Assembly: GCF_024172125.1 (NCBI RefSeq)
Contig: NZ_JAMZEA010000008.1
Span: 62,001 to 126,000, forward strand
DNA: 64,000 bases
DNA from: Actinomadura rupiterrae
GTDB lineage: Bacteria > Actinomycetota > Actinomycetes > Streptosporangiales > Streptosporangiaceae
Direction: 5' to 3'
Shown: one piece after another, positions 25,401 through 34,200 of the stretch
Position numbering within the stretch: the stretch's first letter is position 1
Layout: each line of letters starts with the position of its first letter
Notes under the pieces: generated by a model
What the model was told of the DNA's origin: nothing
Databases searched by the model: none
The model's input: the letters and a program-made list of their open reading frames with translations, nothing else
Program-made: the position numbers and the translations under genes

Positions 25401-28400
25401 CGGTGCGTCGGCCCGTACACGCGCAGGCTGCCGATGGTCTCGACGATCCACGGGCCCTCGCCCGCCTCGGCGTACAGGACGCCGAGCGCGCGGTCGAACA
25501 CCTCGGGGTGCAGGCGGTAGTGGCGGCTGCCGCGCTCGGCCGCCGCGATCTCGGTCGCGGGCCCGTCCAGCGGCGCCGCCGGGGTGCGGTGGTCCTCGCC
25601 GACGTCGGCGCTGGCCAGGCGGGTCCAGGTGCCGGCGGGGGTGAGCGCGTGGATCTCGACGCGCTGCTCGTCCTCGCCGAAGGTCGTCGTGACCGTCGTG
25701 GACGCGTCGAGCGCGAGCGGCCGCTCTATCCACAGGCTGTTGACACGCACGGACTCGACGCCGAGCGCCTCGGCGCCCGCGGCGAGCGCCATCTCCGCGT
25801 ACGCGGCGGACGGCAGGACGTGCAGCCCGTTCGTCGGCGCGATCCACGGCTGCGCGGCGGTGCCGACGTCGGCGCGCCAGGCGTGCCGGTCCTCGCCGGG
25901 CATCTCGACGTGCGCGCCGAGCAGCGGGTGCTCGTCGCGGCCCGCGCCGCGCCCGCGCCTGGACGTGTCGATCCAGTGCCGCTCGTGCCGCCAGGGCGCG
26001 GACGGGACGTCCACGACCGCGCCGTCCCGCGGCGGGGCGATGGCGTGGCCGTGCGCGGCGAGCCCGGCGAGCTGCGCGTGGAAAGTCAGGGTGTCGTCGG
26101 TCTCCTGACCCTTCGGCGCGCGCTTGAGCGTGTGGGTGACGAACGCGCCGACGCCGTCCAGGGTCTCGCCGACCGCGTGCGACAGGATCGGATGCGCGTT
26201 GACTTCGATGAACGTCCGGAACCCGTCGTCGGCGGCCGCAGCGACCGCGTCCGTGAGCCGGACGGGGTTGCGGAGGTTCTGCGCCCAGTACTCGGCGTCC
26301 ATCGGGACGTCGGCGCGCGGGTCGTCCATCGCGGTCGTGTAGAGGCGGACGCCTTCGGCGAGCGGCGTGCCGGGCTTCGCGCCGATCTCCGCGAGCGCCT
26401 CGCGCAGGTCCGGCAGCAGCGGATCGACCTGCGGGGAGTGGCCCGCGCCCTCGGCCTTGATCATCCGGGCCAGCCGGCCCTCGGCCTCGGCCCGCGCGAC
26501 GACCGCCGCGATCTGGTCGGCGTCGCCGGTGACGACGGTCTGCTTCGGCGAGGAGTGGACGGCCGCGTACACCTCGTCCAGGCCCTCGGCGAGCCGGGCG
26601 ACCTCGGCGGCGGACGCGCCGAGCACCGCCATCGCGCCGCCGCCGACCAGCCGGTCGAGCAGCCGCGAGCGGCGGCAGATGACCTTGACGCCGTCCGCGA
26701 GGGACAGCTTCCCGGCGACGACGGCCGCGGCGACCTCGCCCATCGAGTGGCCGACCACCGCGCCAGGCTCGACGCCGTACGCCTTCCACATCCGCGCGAG
26801 CCCGATCTGGATCGCGAACAGCAGCGGCATCGTGACGGCAGGGCCGCCCTCGATGGGCTCGCCCTCCTCCAGCAGCGCCCAGAGCCCGGGGCCGCCCTCG
26901 TCGGCGAACAGCGCGTCGAGATCGTCGATGGCCTCGGCGAACGCGGGCTCCTCTTCCAGGAGCCGCTGCGCCATGCCCGTCCGCTGCGCGCCGTACCCGG
27001 AGAACACCCAGACCGGACGACCCGGAGCGCCGACCGCGGTCCCGCTCGCCAGGCCGGGATGCGGACGGCCCTCGGCCAGCGCCCTCAGCCCGTCGACCAG
27101 CCCGGCGCGGTCGCGCGCGGCAACGGCGGCACGGGCCCGTCCGCGCCCGTCGCGGCGGCGCAGCGTCAGAGCGAGATCGGCGTCAGCGATAGCGGGGGCA
27201 TCGGCGGCGTCCAGCCAGCCGGCCAGCTCGGACGCGTAGGCCCGGATGCGGTCTTCGGACGTGTCGGAAAGCGGGTAGATCCGGACCGGAACGTCCTCGC
27301 GGACGGTCTCGGCCGCCGGGGCCTCTTCGAGGACGACGTGCGCGTTCGTCCCGCCGAAGCCGAAGCCCGAGACGCCCGCCCGGCGCGGGTTGTCCCGCTT
27401 CGGCCACGGCGTCTCCTCCGCGACGACCGCGAGCCGCAGGTCGTCGAACGGGATGTGCGGGTTCGGCTCCTTGTAGTGGTTGGACGGCGGGATCACCCCG
27501 TGGTGCAGCGCCAGGACGGCCTTGACCAGGCCCGCGGCCCCGGCGGCCGCCTCCAGGTGGCCGAGGTTGGACTTCACCGAGCCGAGCAGCAGCGGGTCGT
27601 CGGCGTCCCGGCCGGCGCCGAGCGCCTCGCCGAGCGCCTTGGCCTCGATCGGGTCGCCGAGGAAGGTGCCCGTACCGTGCGCCTCGACGTAGTCCACCTC
27701 GCGGGTGTCGATCCCGGCGGCGGCGTACACCTCGCGCAGCAGCGCCTTCTGCGCCTCGGAGTTCGGCGCGACCAGGCCGTTCGAGCGGCCGTCGGAGTTC
27801 ACGCCCGAGCCGCGGATCACCGCGAGCACCCGGTCGCCGTCGCGCTGCGCGTCGCTCAGCCGCTTCAGGACGACCGCGCCGCAGCCCTCCGCGCGGACCA
27901 TGCCGTCCGCGCTCGCGTCGAACGCCTTGCAGTGGCCGTCCGGGGCCGTCCCGCCGGCGAGGTCGAAGGTCATCGTCACGGTCGGCGACAGCAGCACGTT
28001 CACGCCGGACGCGAGCGCGACGTCCGCCTCGACGTTGCGCAGCGCCTGCACCGCCAGGTGCGCGGAGACCAGCGACGACGAGCACGCGGTGTCCACGATC
28101 ATGGACGGTCCGCGCAGGTCCAGCAGGTAGGAGAGGCGGCCGGCGATCACGCTCAGCGCCGCGCCGGTCGCGGTGAACGGCTCCAGCGACGCCAGGTCGG
28201 ACGCGGTGAACGCGGCGTACTCGGGCGCCGAGACGCCGACGAACACGCCGGTCCGGGAGCCGCGCAGCGCGGCGGGCGCGAGGCCCGCGTGCTCGAACGC
28301 CTCCCAGGCGACCTCCAGGACGAGCCGCTGCTGCGGGTCCATGACGGCGGCCTCGCGCGGCGTGATGCCGAAGAACTCCGCGTCGAACCCGGCGATGTCG

Positions 28401-28918
28401 GACAGGAAGCCGCCGAGCCTGGTGGTGCGGTCCAGCAGGTCGCCGACCTCGGGCGATCCGTCGTCGAACGGGTCCCAGCGGCCGTCCGGGACCTCGCTGA
28501 CCGCGTCGCCGCGGCCGAGCAGGAACCGCCAGAACTCGTCCGGGCCGGTCAGGTCGCGGCCACCGCCGGGCAGCCGGAGGCCGACGCCGACCACGGCGAT
28601 CGGCTCGTCCGAGCGCGCGGCCGCGACCTGCGCCGGGACGGCCTGCGGGGCGGCCGGGGAAAGATCGGCGTTCCCGGCCAGCGCGGCGGACAGCCGGTTG
28701 ATCGTGGGGTGCTCCCAGACCAGCGTCGCGGGCAGCGCGCGGCCGAGGAACTGCTCCAGCTCCCCCGCCATCGCGACCGCGTCGCGGGAGGCCAGACCGA
28801 ATTCCTCAAGGGGGCGGTCCGTATCCACCTCGGCGGGTTCGACACGGGACCGGCGCGCGATCTGCTCGACCAGGTACCGGCGGATCGCGTCCTCGCCGAT
28901 CCCCTCACTGGTGTGCAT
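22484..28918 (-). CDS. Type I PKS with Pks13-like plan: ACP-KS-AT-DH(degenerate)-KR-ACP-carrier*-TE
   Basis: 2144 residues from ATG 28918. Domain order: N-terminal ACP (FGLASRDAV, Ser44); KS about 105-530 (Cys279 in VDTACSSS, His414, His454); AT about 635-930 (GHSMGE, Ser725; GAGH at 824-827 in the position that reads YASH or HAFH in methylmalonyl or malonyl ATs); DH-like about 996-1250; KR (TGGYGGIG 1412-1419, Ser1541, Tyr1554); ACP (GLDSL, Ser1710); a carrier-like segment about 1771-1850 with LGGTDEQ, no Ser; TE (GWSFGG, Ser1932). No ER. In the DH the catalytic HxxxG is WIAPTNG, so dehydration is doubtful. Expected chemistry: one condensation of a loaded acyl chain with an alkylmalonyl unit, ketoreduction, then TE release or transfer. 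It is co-transcribed with CCR. Confidence 0.93.
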   Translation of the reverse strand: MHTSEGIGEDAIRRYLVEQIARRSRVEPAEVDTDRPLEEFGLASRDAVAMAGELEQFLGRALPATLVWEHPTINRLSAALAGNADLSPAAPQAVPAQVAAARSDEPIAVVGVGLRLPGGGRDLTGPDEFWRFLLGRGDAVSEVPDGRWDPFDDGSPEVGDLLDRTTRLGGFLSDIAGFDAEFFGITPREAAVMDPQQRLVLEVAWEAFEHAGLAPAALRGSRTGVFVGVSAPEYAAFTASDLASLEPFTATGAALSVIAGRLSYLLDLRGPSMIVDTACSSSLVSAHLAVQALRNVEADVALASGVNVLLSPTVTMTFDLAGGTAPDGHCKAFDASADGMVRAEGCGAVVLKRLSDAQRDGDRVLAVIRGSGVNSDGRSNGLVAPNSEAQKALLREVYAAAGIDTREVDYVEAHGTGTFLGDPIEAKALGEALGAGRDADDPLLLGSVKSNLGHLEAAAGAAGLVKAVLALHHGVIPPSNHYKEPNPHIPFDDLRLAVVAEETPWPKRDNPRRAGVSGFGFGGTNAHVVLEEAPAAETVREDVPVRIYPLSDTSEDRIRAYASELAGWLDAADAPAIADADLALTLRRRDGRGRARAAVAARDRAGLVDGLRALAEGRPHPGLASGTAVGAPGRPVWVFSGYGAQRTGMAQRLLEEEPAFAEAIDDLDALFADEGGPGLWALLEEGEPIEGGPAVTMPLLFAIQIGLARMWKAYGVEPGAVVGHSMGEVAAAVVAGKLSLADGVKVICRRSRLLDRLVGGGAMAVLGASAAEVARLAEGLDEVYAAVHSSPKQTVVTGDADQIAAVVARAEAEGRLARMIKAEGAGHSPQVDPLLPDLREALAEIGAKPGTPLAEGVRLYTTAMDDPRADVPMDAEYWAQNLRNPVRLTDAVAAAADDGFRTFIEVNAHPILSHAVGETLDGVGAFVTHTLKRAPKGQETDDTLTFHAQLAGLAAHGHAIAPPRDGAVVDVPSAPWRHERHWIDTSRRGRGAGRDEHPLLGAHVEMPGEDRHAWRADVGTAAQPWIAPTNGLHVLPSAAYAEMALAAGAEALGVESVRVNSLWIERPLALDASTTVTTTFGEDEQRVEIHALTPAGTWTRLASADVGEDHRTPAAPLDGPATEIAAAERGSRHYRLHPEVFDRALGVLYAEAGEGPWIVETIGSLRVYGPTHRGGHVRAAFAGEQGDLRILGPDGEVLVEASGITLRRADRTDLPVPLSGKLAEVVWTATEAPEPAVPDDASWLLLAEAADPYADGVTAELELRGHRVSRAPLGSAPSGDVHGVVVIPGDLSDEELVLTVARTSVATPDGPRLYVAARHAVPVLPGEAGDHRRGHIRAITRVLAFERTVQQATFVDAPRPADLVTELLADAASRETAYREGVRHTARLDLAVLPESGKRRKVVRRGGAYIITGGYGGIGLVTAGLLAERGAGRIVLSGRSGPSADAEKAIARMRESGVDVGVVLGDIAEPGVAERLVAAAREGGAPLRGVVHGAGAIDDRMVTDLGPADLHRVWAAKVEGARLLSAATWDADLDWFVLHSSAAALLGSPGQAAYAAANAALDALAAYRRAHGRTATTINWGTWSQVGGAADLKVAVIEPITPDEGAEALEALLAADATAAGVLRFDPSAAVGLFPEITNMPYFAALTEAAETGGGDAGDWPGIDAVKALEPAEARARIAAQVRWRIASVLGFAPERLDPSVPLTDLGLDSLVAVRIKSGVEHDLGLTVPASVLLKGASVHVFEEWAAEELGLAGAPAPASTAVSNAESGYVMARDAAERLAVRFFEDVLGLDRVSVVADFYADLGGTDEQADAVVALVMTELGGEATRGELFATPTAEHVAEYIRAADEEAARQIVRPLKASGGRRPIFIAHPAGGTTACYRQLVELLGEDQPVYGLERFDDAPSVEERAARYVKHLVEAQPEGAFRLAGWSFGGVLAYETARQLREAGREVEFVALFDAGLPLPVEDESDTLARRFAAFTDYINETYDLRVDLGYEELSGLSEEQQFALVMERAAPLAELIPPAALHHQLTSHQDTRSLEAYEPRTYDGRVILYYAPEETPWAVKDARYVLDGTNGFGPLCPALEKVTIPGAHHLNLLDPPGVDALAAHLDGQLAAAGTDADAPAPTALKGAAGGPAALSPAH

Positions 28919-29008
28919 CTGCGGGGTTCCCCCAATGACACGGGATCGTTCTGTGCTGCACGGAACGGAGGACCACGATGTCCTACTTTGACCGTCTCAC
29001 GATGCGCA

Positions 29009-29053
29009 CACAGGCCACTTTTCTCACAGGCCACTTGTCACGCCGATGACAAG
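29009..29053. promoter_or_regulatory. PKS/MFS divergent control region: palindrome plus direct repeats
   Basis: CTTGTCA-CGCCGA-TGACAAG (29034-29053) is a perfect 7-bp-arm dyad, 116 bp before the PKS start and 82 bp before the MFS start. Two identical CACAGGCCACTT repeats (29009-29020 and 29025-29036) abut and partly overlap it. The same TTGTCA-N6-TGACAA occurs upstream of the acyl-AMP ligase gene (41845-41862). Confidence 0.75.
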
Positions 29054-29134
29054 ACCCTCTGGCAGGCGATGTGGGCTGATGGGATAGTTGTGCACCATAA
29101 CCACACGAGCTCACAGGGGGAAGCGGCGAGCGAG

Positions 29135-30886
29135 GTGACCCGAGGAAGATACAGGTGGGCACTGCTCGTCGTCGCCGTCAGCGCCTTCATCACCACCATG
29201 GACAACACCGTGGTGATCCAGGCGATCCCCACGATCCGCCGCGATCTCGGCATGTCAGGATCGGCGGGCGAATGGGTCACGACCGGCTACATGCTGATGT
29301 TCTCCTGCCTGATGGTGGCGGGCGGCCGGATCACCGACATCTACGGCTGCCGGGTCGGCTTCACCACCGGCATGAGCGTCTTCACCGCCGCGTCCGCCGC
29401 GTGCGGGCTCGCCCCGGACGACGCGATCCTGATCATCTCCCGGGTCGTGCAGGGCGCCGGCGCGGCGCTCGCGCTGCCCGCGACGCTCGTCATGGTCACC
29501 GTCGGACGCACCGACAAGCAGCGGTCGCTCGGCACGATCGTGTGGGTCGGGGCGGGCGCCGCCGCGACCGCGCTGGGCGGGCCGATCGGCGCGTCCATCG
29601 TGACCTACTGGTCGTGGAGCTGGATCTTCCTGGTCAACATCGTGCCCGGCGTGCTGGTGATCGCGCTCGGCGCGGTGGTGCTGACCTCCAAGGCCGAGAA
29701 CGAGCACGCCAAGGTGGACATGCCGGGCGTGCTGATCTCCGCGACCATGCTGTTCGCGCTGGTCTACGGGCTGGAGGCCGTCCAGCGGGACGGTTGGGCC
29801 GCGCGTCCGGTGCTCGGCGTCTTCGCGCTGGCGCTGATCGCACTGGTGTGCTTCGTCACAGTCGAGCGCTGGGCCCCCGACCCGATGATCCACCTCGGCT
29901 TCTTCAGGAACCGGGTGTTCGTCGGCGGGCTGCTGTCCCAGATGCTCCAGGGCATGGGGTTCACCGCCGTGCTGTTCTACTCGGCGTCCTTCATGCAGGA
30001 CTACCTGGGCTTCAACGCGGTCAAGTCGTCCCTGGTGCTGCTGCCCGCGGCGTTCACGATCATGTCGATGACCCCCGTCGCGTTCTGGCTGGCCGCGCGG
30101 ATCGGGCCGCGGATCGCGATCGGCGGCGGCATGGGCCTGATGGCGCTCGGCATGGCCTGGTTCTCCACGATCCGGCGCGGCGACGGGTACACCGACCTGC
30201 TGCCGGGCGTGCTGACCGTCGGGCTCGGCTCCGCGCTGGCCATGCCGATCGCGATGTACGTCCTCAAGGCCATCCCGGACGAGCGGACCGGCGTCGCCAG
30301 CGGCATCCTCAACGTCATCCGGGAAGCGTCCGGGGCGTTCGGCATCGCCGTCGTCGGCGTGCTGGTGCACGACCTGCCGTCGCACGCGTCCGCGCAGGCG
30401 CTGGAGAAGTTCCGGCACGGCATCGCGTCCGGGCTGCTGCTCGGCGCGGCGCTCGTCGCGGTCGGCGGCCTGATCAGCGCCACGACCCTGCCGCGCAAGG
30501 ACGTCGCGACCGCGCCGAAGGACGAGCCCGTGCCGGTCCGCGCGGCGTCCCGTCCGGTGCCGGAGGACGTCCTGGTCGCGGCGGCCGTGGGCGGCGACCG
30601 GCAGCCGGACGCGCGGCGCGGCAGGACGGGCCGGAGGGGCGACCGGCGTCCGGTGAACGGGCAGCGGCCCCGGGTCCCGGAGACGCGCCGGTCGCCCTCG
30701 TACAACGGCTACGAGATCGGTTCGCAGCATCCGCAGCCGCGCGGGCGCTACTCTCTGCACTCCTACCTGGACGAGAACGTCCGCCGCGGCTTCCCCCCGC
30801 CGCCGGAGGGCTGGTACCGCCCGTACGATCCCGAGGACGGCGAGGCCACCGGCCCGCACCGCGTCCCCCGCGGCGACGCGTGGTGA
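29135..30886 (+). CDS. MFS transporter, 14-TM EmrB/QacA type
   Basis: 583 residues from GTG 29135; an in-frame ATG at 29069 would add 22. The core has MDNTVVIQAIPTIRRDLGMS (motif D-like), GRITDIYGCRVGF (motif A) and ISRVVQGAGAALALPATL. It is followed by many hydrophobic helices to about residue 455. The last 130 residues are polar and Arg/Pro/Tyr-rich, a cytoplasmic tail that is unusual for the family. It is divergent from the PKS across a shared operator, so it is likely to export the product or an intermediate. Confidence 0.85.
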   Translation: MTRGRYRWALLVVAVSAFITTMDNTVVIQAIPTIRRDLGMSGSAGEWVTTGYMLMFSCLMVAGGRITDIYGCRVGFTTGMSVFTAASAACGLAPDDAILIISRVVQGAGAALALPATLVMVTVGRTDKQRSLGTIVWVGAGAAATALGGPIGASIVTYWSWSWIFLVNIVPGVLVIALGAVVLTSKAENEHAKVDMPGVLISATMLFALVYGLEAVQRDGWAARPVLGVFALALIALVCFVTVERWAPDPMIHLGFFRNRVFVGGLLSQMLQGMGFTAVLFYSASFMQDYLGFNAVKSSLVLLPAAFTIMSMTPVAFWLAARIGPRIAIGGGMGLMALGMAWFSTIRRGDGYTDLLPGVLTVGLGSALAMPIAMYVLKAIPDERTGVASGILNVIREASGAFGIAVVGVLVHDLPSHASAQALEKFRHGIASGLLLGAALVAVGGLISATTLPRKDVATAPKDEPVPVRAASRPVPEDVLVAAAVGGDRQPDARRGRTGRRGDRRPVNGQRPRVPETRRSPSYNGYEIGSQHPQPRGRYSLHSYLDENVRRGFPPPPEGWYRPYDPEDGEATGPHRVPRGDAW

Positions 30887-30980
30887 CCGCGACCGGACCG
30901 GGGGCGCAGGCGGTGGGCCGGACGGCGGCCGAACCAGGCCGGCCGGGGCCCGGCGGCGGCCGAGAGCTGAGGAGGTACCG

Positions 30981-32213
30981 GTGAGCCGGACGATCGTGAT
31001 CTTCGCGGCCGGGTCGCGCGGGGACATCCAGCCGTGCGTCTCGCTGGGCCGCGCCCTCGCCGCGCGCGGCGACCGGGTGCGGCTGGTCGCGAGCGCCCGG
31101 TACGCGCCGCTCGCGCACGCCGCCGGGCTGGACCTCGCGCCGCTGACCGTCGACCCGACCGAGATCCTCAGCTCGGACGCCGGGCAGGAGCTGCTCGCGG
31201 GCGGCCGGAACCCGGTGCGGTTCCTCACCGGGTTCCGGCGGATCCTCGGCCCGGCCGCACGGCGCCTGCTGGACGAGTGCCTCGCCGGGTCCAAGGACGC
31301 CGACCTGCTGCTCGGCCCGACGCTCGGGCTGCTGCCCCGGCACGTCGGCGAGCACCTCGGCGTCCCGTGGGCGCTGATCCACTTCCAGCCGAGCCAGCCG
31401 ACCGCCGCGTTCCCGCACCCGTTCGTGCCGCGCTCGCTCGGCGGGCCGGGCAACCGCGCGAGCTTCGCCGCCGTCGACCAGATCGCCTGGCAGCTGTCCC
31501 GGCCGTTCCTGAACCCGTGGCGGCGGGAGGCGCTCGGCCTGCCGCCGCTGCCGCTGCGCGGCCCGGGCCGCGACGACGCGCTGGTGCTGGCCTGCTTCAG
31601 CGAGCACGTGGTGCCGCGGCCGCCGGACTGGCCGTCCCACGTGCACCTCACCGGCTACTGGACGCTGGACGAGCCGGAGTTCACCCCGCCGGACGAGCTG
31701 GCCGCGTTCCTCGCCGCCGGCCCGCCGCCGGTCTACGCCGGGTTCGGCAGCATGGTCCCGAAGGACGCGCGGCTGACCGACCTGACCGTCCGGACGGCGC
31801 TGCGCCTCGCGGGCGTGCGCGGGATCGTGCAGGGCGACCCGGCCTCGTCCGACGACGACATTCTGGCCGTCCGGGACGTCCCGCACACGTGGCTGTTCCC
31901 GCGCATGGCGGCCGTCGTCCACCACGGCGGGGCGGGGACGACGGCCGCCGGCCTGCGCGCCGGAGTGCCGTCCGTGGTCACTCCGTTCTTCGGCGACCAG
32001 CCCTACTGGGGCGACCGCGTCGCGGTGCTCGGCGCGGGCCCGGCGCCCGTGCCGTTCAAGGCCATGACCGTCCCGAGACTGGCGAACGCGATCCGCCGGG
32101 CGACCGGCGACGAGGCCGTCCGGGCCCGCGCCGCCGACCTGGGCGAGCGCCTCCGCGCCGAGGACGGCGTCGCCCGCGCCGTCACCCTCCTGGACCGCGT
32201 CCTCCCGGCCTGA
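30981..32213 (+). CDS. GT1-family glycosyltransferase (sterol/macrolide GT-like)
   Basis: 410 residues from GTG 30981 after GAGGAGG. IVIFAAGSRGDIQPCVSLGR is the acceptor-side start of GT-B enzymes of the sterol 3-beta-glucosyltransferase / GtfA group. VVHHGGAGTTAAGLRAGVPS, then PFFGDQPYWGDRV, is the C-terminal nucleotide-sugar motif. It should transfer a sugar from NDP-sugar to a lipid or polyketide hydroxyl. It follows the MFS gene by 94 bp on the same strand, consistent with glycosylation of the PKS product. Confidence 0.9.
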   Translation: MSRTIVIFAAGSRGDIQPCVSLGRALAARGDRVRLVASARYAPLAHAAGLDLAPLTVDPTEILSSDAGQELLAGGRNPVRFLTGFRRILGPAARRLLDECLAGSKDADLLLGPTLGLLPRHVGEHLGVPWALIHFQPSQPTAAFPHPFVPRSLGGPGNRASFAAVDQIAWQLSRPFLNPWRREALGLPPLPLRGPGRDDALVLACFSEHVVPRPPDWPSHVHLTGYWTLDEPEFTPPDELAAFLAAGPPPVYAGFGSMVPKDARLTDLTVRTALRLAGVRGIVQGDPASSDDDILAVRDVPHTWLFPRMAAVVHHGGAGTTAAGLRAGVPSVVTPFFGDQPYWGDRVAVLGAGPAPVPFKAMTVPRLANAIRRATGDEAVRARAADLGERLRAEDGVARAVTLLDRVLPA

Positions 32214-32226
32214 CCTGCGAGCAGGT

Positions 32227-32265
32227 GCCCGGCCGGGCTGCGCCTCGCGGCCCGGCCGGGCTTTT
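32227..32265. terminator. Bidirectional terminator between glycosyltransferase and propeller gene
   Basis: GCCCGGCCGGGC (32227-32238) repeats as its own complement at 32250-32261, with an 11-nt loop and TTTT after it. It sits 13 bp after the glycosyltransferase stop and 6 bp beyond the convergent gene's stop. Confidence 0.85.
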
Positions 32266-32271
32266 CGCTGG

Positions 32272-34161
32272 TCAGTGGCGGGCCTTGACGCGGTAGGTGT
32301 GCTTCTTGGCGATCTTCACCGCGGGCTTGGACGCGTGCTTGGCCGACCTCGCCGCCAGCAGCGCGCGGAGCTTGGCGGCGAGCGGGTTGGACGAGCCCGG
32401 CGCGAGGGCGTCCGGCACGTTCGCGGCGTTGATGCCGACGCCGAGGTTCAGGATGCCGGTGAGGTTCATGCTGTTCTTGTCGGCGGGCGAGGGCAGTCCC
32501 ATCATCTGGTTGATGACGCCGTCCAGGATGTTGAACGGGCCGCAGCCCTGGGCCTTCGGGATGGCGATCGGCGCGTTGATCTCCATCTGGCCGCCGACCC
32601 AGCCGAGCTGCGGGTCGTCGCCGAAGCCGCCGCCGGTGAAGGTCGGCGCGAGTTTGGCGTCGACCGGGCCGATCACGCAGTTCGGGCCGAGCAGGTCGTT
32701 GTTGAGCTTGATGTTGATGGTCGTCTGCGCGCCGAAACCGCCGGGCGCGGCCAGCACGTGGACGGGTCCGGCGAGGCTCTGCGTGACGGTGAGCTTGTTG
32801 ACCGCCCACATCGCCGCCGGGGTCTTGCCGAGGATCGGGCCGACCAGCGGCAGCTGCCCGATCAGGCCGCCCGGCACGTCGATCGGCTTGCCCTCGAACT
32901 GCTGCCCGCTGACCGGCGGCTTCAGGACCGGGAGGCCGGTCGAGTCCGGGTCGCCGAGGTAGCCGGTGATCCGGATCGCCCCGGCGGGCAGGTCCAGCGC
33001 GAACGAGCCGATCTTGGTGTTGCCGCCGGTGGTGACCTCGGTGAGGCAGATCGTCTGCGGGCAGCGGTTCTGGAACTGCGCGGCCATGGTCGGCGCGCCC
33101 GGGCCGTTCGGCGGTGTCGCCTGGTGCGGGAAGCCGGACGGCGGGTCGGCCGGGTCCACGAAACCGATCCGGCCGCGTCCCGGTGCGGTGTACCAGAGCT
33201 TGCCGTCCGCGCCGCTGACCAGGCGGAACGGCGCGGAGAGCGTGGCGGGCAGCGGGTACTCGGTGATCTGGCCGCTCGCCGGGTCGAGCATGCCGAGGTT
33301 GGACGCGGACGACTCGGTGAACCAGACCGTCCCGTCCGGGCGCACGGTCAGCCCGGCCGGACGCGCGTTGGCGGTCGGGACGTCGTACTCGGAGATCTGC
33401 CCGGACGCCGGGTCCAGCGATCCGATCTTGTTGCTGCCGGACTCGGTGAACCAGAGCTTCCCGTCCTTGCCCGCGGTGATCTCGCCGAGCGCCGGGTAGC
33501 CGCCCGCCGCGCTCGGCGGGGCGAACGTGGTGACGGCGCCGGTCGCGGGGTCGAGCCGTCCGATCTGACCGCCCTGGTCGGTGAAGTAGACGGCCTGGTC
33601 GGCTCCGACAGCTACCGAGTAGGGGGCGAGGCCGGTGGCGAAGGTGGTGATCACCCCGGCCGAGCCGGTGGCGGTGATCTTCAGGAGCGCCCCGGCGGAG
33701 CCGGTCGCGGCCCACATCGCGCCGTCCGCGCCGGGTGCGATGCCGGTGATCTGCGCGTTCGGGAGCGCGTCGGCGGGCGGCTCGTAGGTGCTCACCTTGC
33801 CGGTCGCGGGGTCGAGGCGTCCGACGCGGGCGACGGTTCCGGACGAGTCGGTGAACCAGGGCGCGCCGTCGCTCGCCACGGCCATCGCGTCCGGGTAGCC
33901 GGTGCCCTTCTGCCCGTTGCGCGGGACCGGGTACTCGGTGACCCTGCCGCTCGGGGTGATCTTCCCGATGCCGCCCTGCGCCTCGGTGAACCAGGCGCCG
34001 CCGCCGCTCGCCGCCGCGACACCGGTCGGCGTCACGTCCGGGACGGGCAGCCCGAACTCCGTCGCGTCCGCCGCGTGCGCGGCGGGCGGCAGGGCCATCG
34101 GGACCGTGCCCAGGACGGCCGTGAGCGCCACGGCCGCGGCGCGATTGCGTCGACGGCGCAT
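32272..34161 (-). CDS. Secreted Vgb-like beta-propeller with extra C-terminal domain
   Basis: 629 residues. A signal peptide (RRRRNRAAAVALTAVLGTVP ... PAAHA) is followed by about seven blades of the virginiamycin B lyase/SMP-30 type, each with a WFTE or WFTD strand and LDPATG or LDPASG turn. Propeller ends at about 345. A second module (350-570; Cys pairs NRCPQTICLTE and PNCVIGP, CGPFNIL) is beta-rich and not recognised. The C-terminus is basic (AKKHTYRVKARH). True Vgb is about 300 residues, so this is an extended relative and streptogramin cleavage should not be assumed. Promoter shared in sequence with the gene at 34373. Confidence 0.75.
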   Translation of the reverse strand: MRRRRNRAAAVALTAVLGTVPMALPPAAHAADATEFGLPVPDVTPTGVAAASGGGAWFTEAQGGIGKITPSGRVTEYPVPRNGQKGTGYPDAMAVASDGAPWFTDSSGTVARVGRLDPATGKVSTYEPPADALPNAQITGIAPGADGAMWAATGSAGALLKITATGSAGVITTFATGLAPYSVAVGADQAVYFTDQGGQIGRLDPATGAVTTFAPPSAAGGYPALGEITAGKDGKLWFTESGSNKIGSLDPASGQISEYDVPTANARPAGLTVRPDGTVWFTESSASNLGMLDPASGQITEYPLPATLSAPFRLVSGADGKLWYTAPGRGRIGFVDPADPPSGFPHQATPPNGPGAPTMAAQFQNRCPQTICLTEVTTGGNTKIGSFALDLPAGAIRITGYLGDPDSTGLPVLKPPVSGQQFEGKPIDVPGGLIGQLPLVGPILGKTPAAMWAVNKLTVTQSLAGPVHVLAAPGGFGAQTTINIKLNNDLLGPNCVIGPVDAKLAPTFTGGGFGDDPQLGWVGGQMEINAPIAIPKAQGCGPFNILDGVINQMMGLPSPADKNSMNLTGILNLGVGINAANVPDALAPGSSNPLAAKLRALLAARSAKHASKPAVKIAKKHTYRVKARH

Positions 34162-34200
34162 GCCATCGCCTCCTCTTTGTCAAGATCCGAGTGGCCCCAA

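Noticed and set aside
21152..30886. A 3244-codon open frame antisense to the PKS and CCR genes
   Set aside because: Its first 2600 codons mirror PKS codon bias (G/C at third positions suppresses stops on the other strand) and give Arg/Gly/Val low-complexity text. Only the last 583 codons, from 29135, are a real MFS gene.
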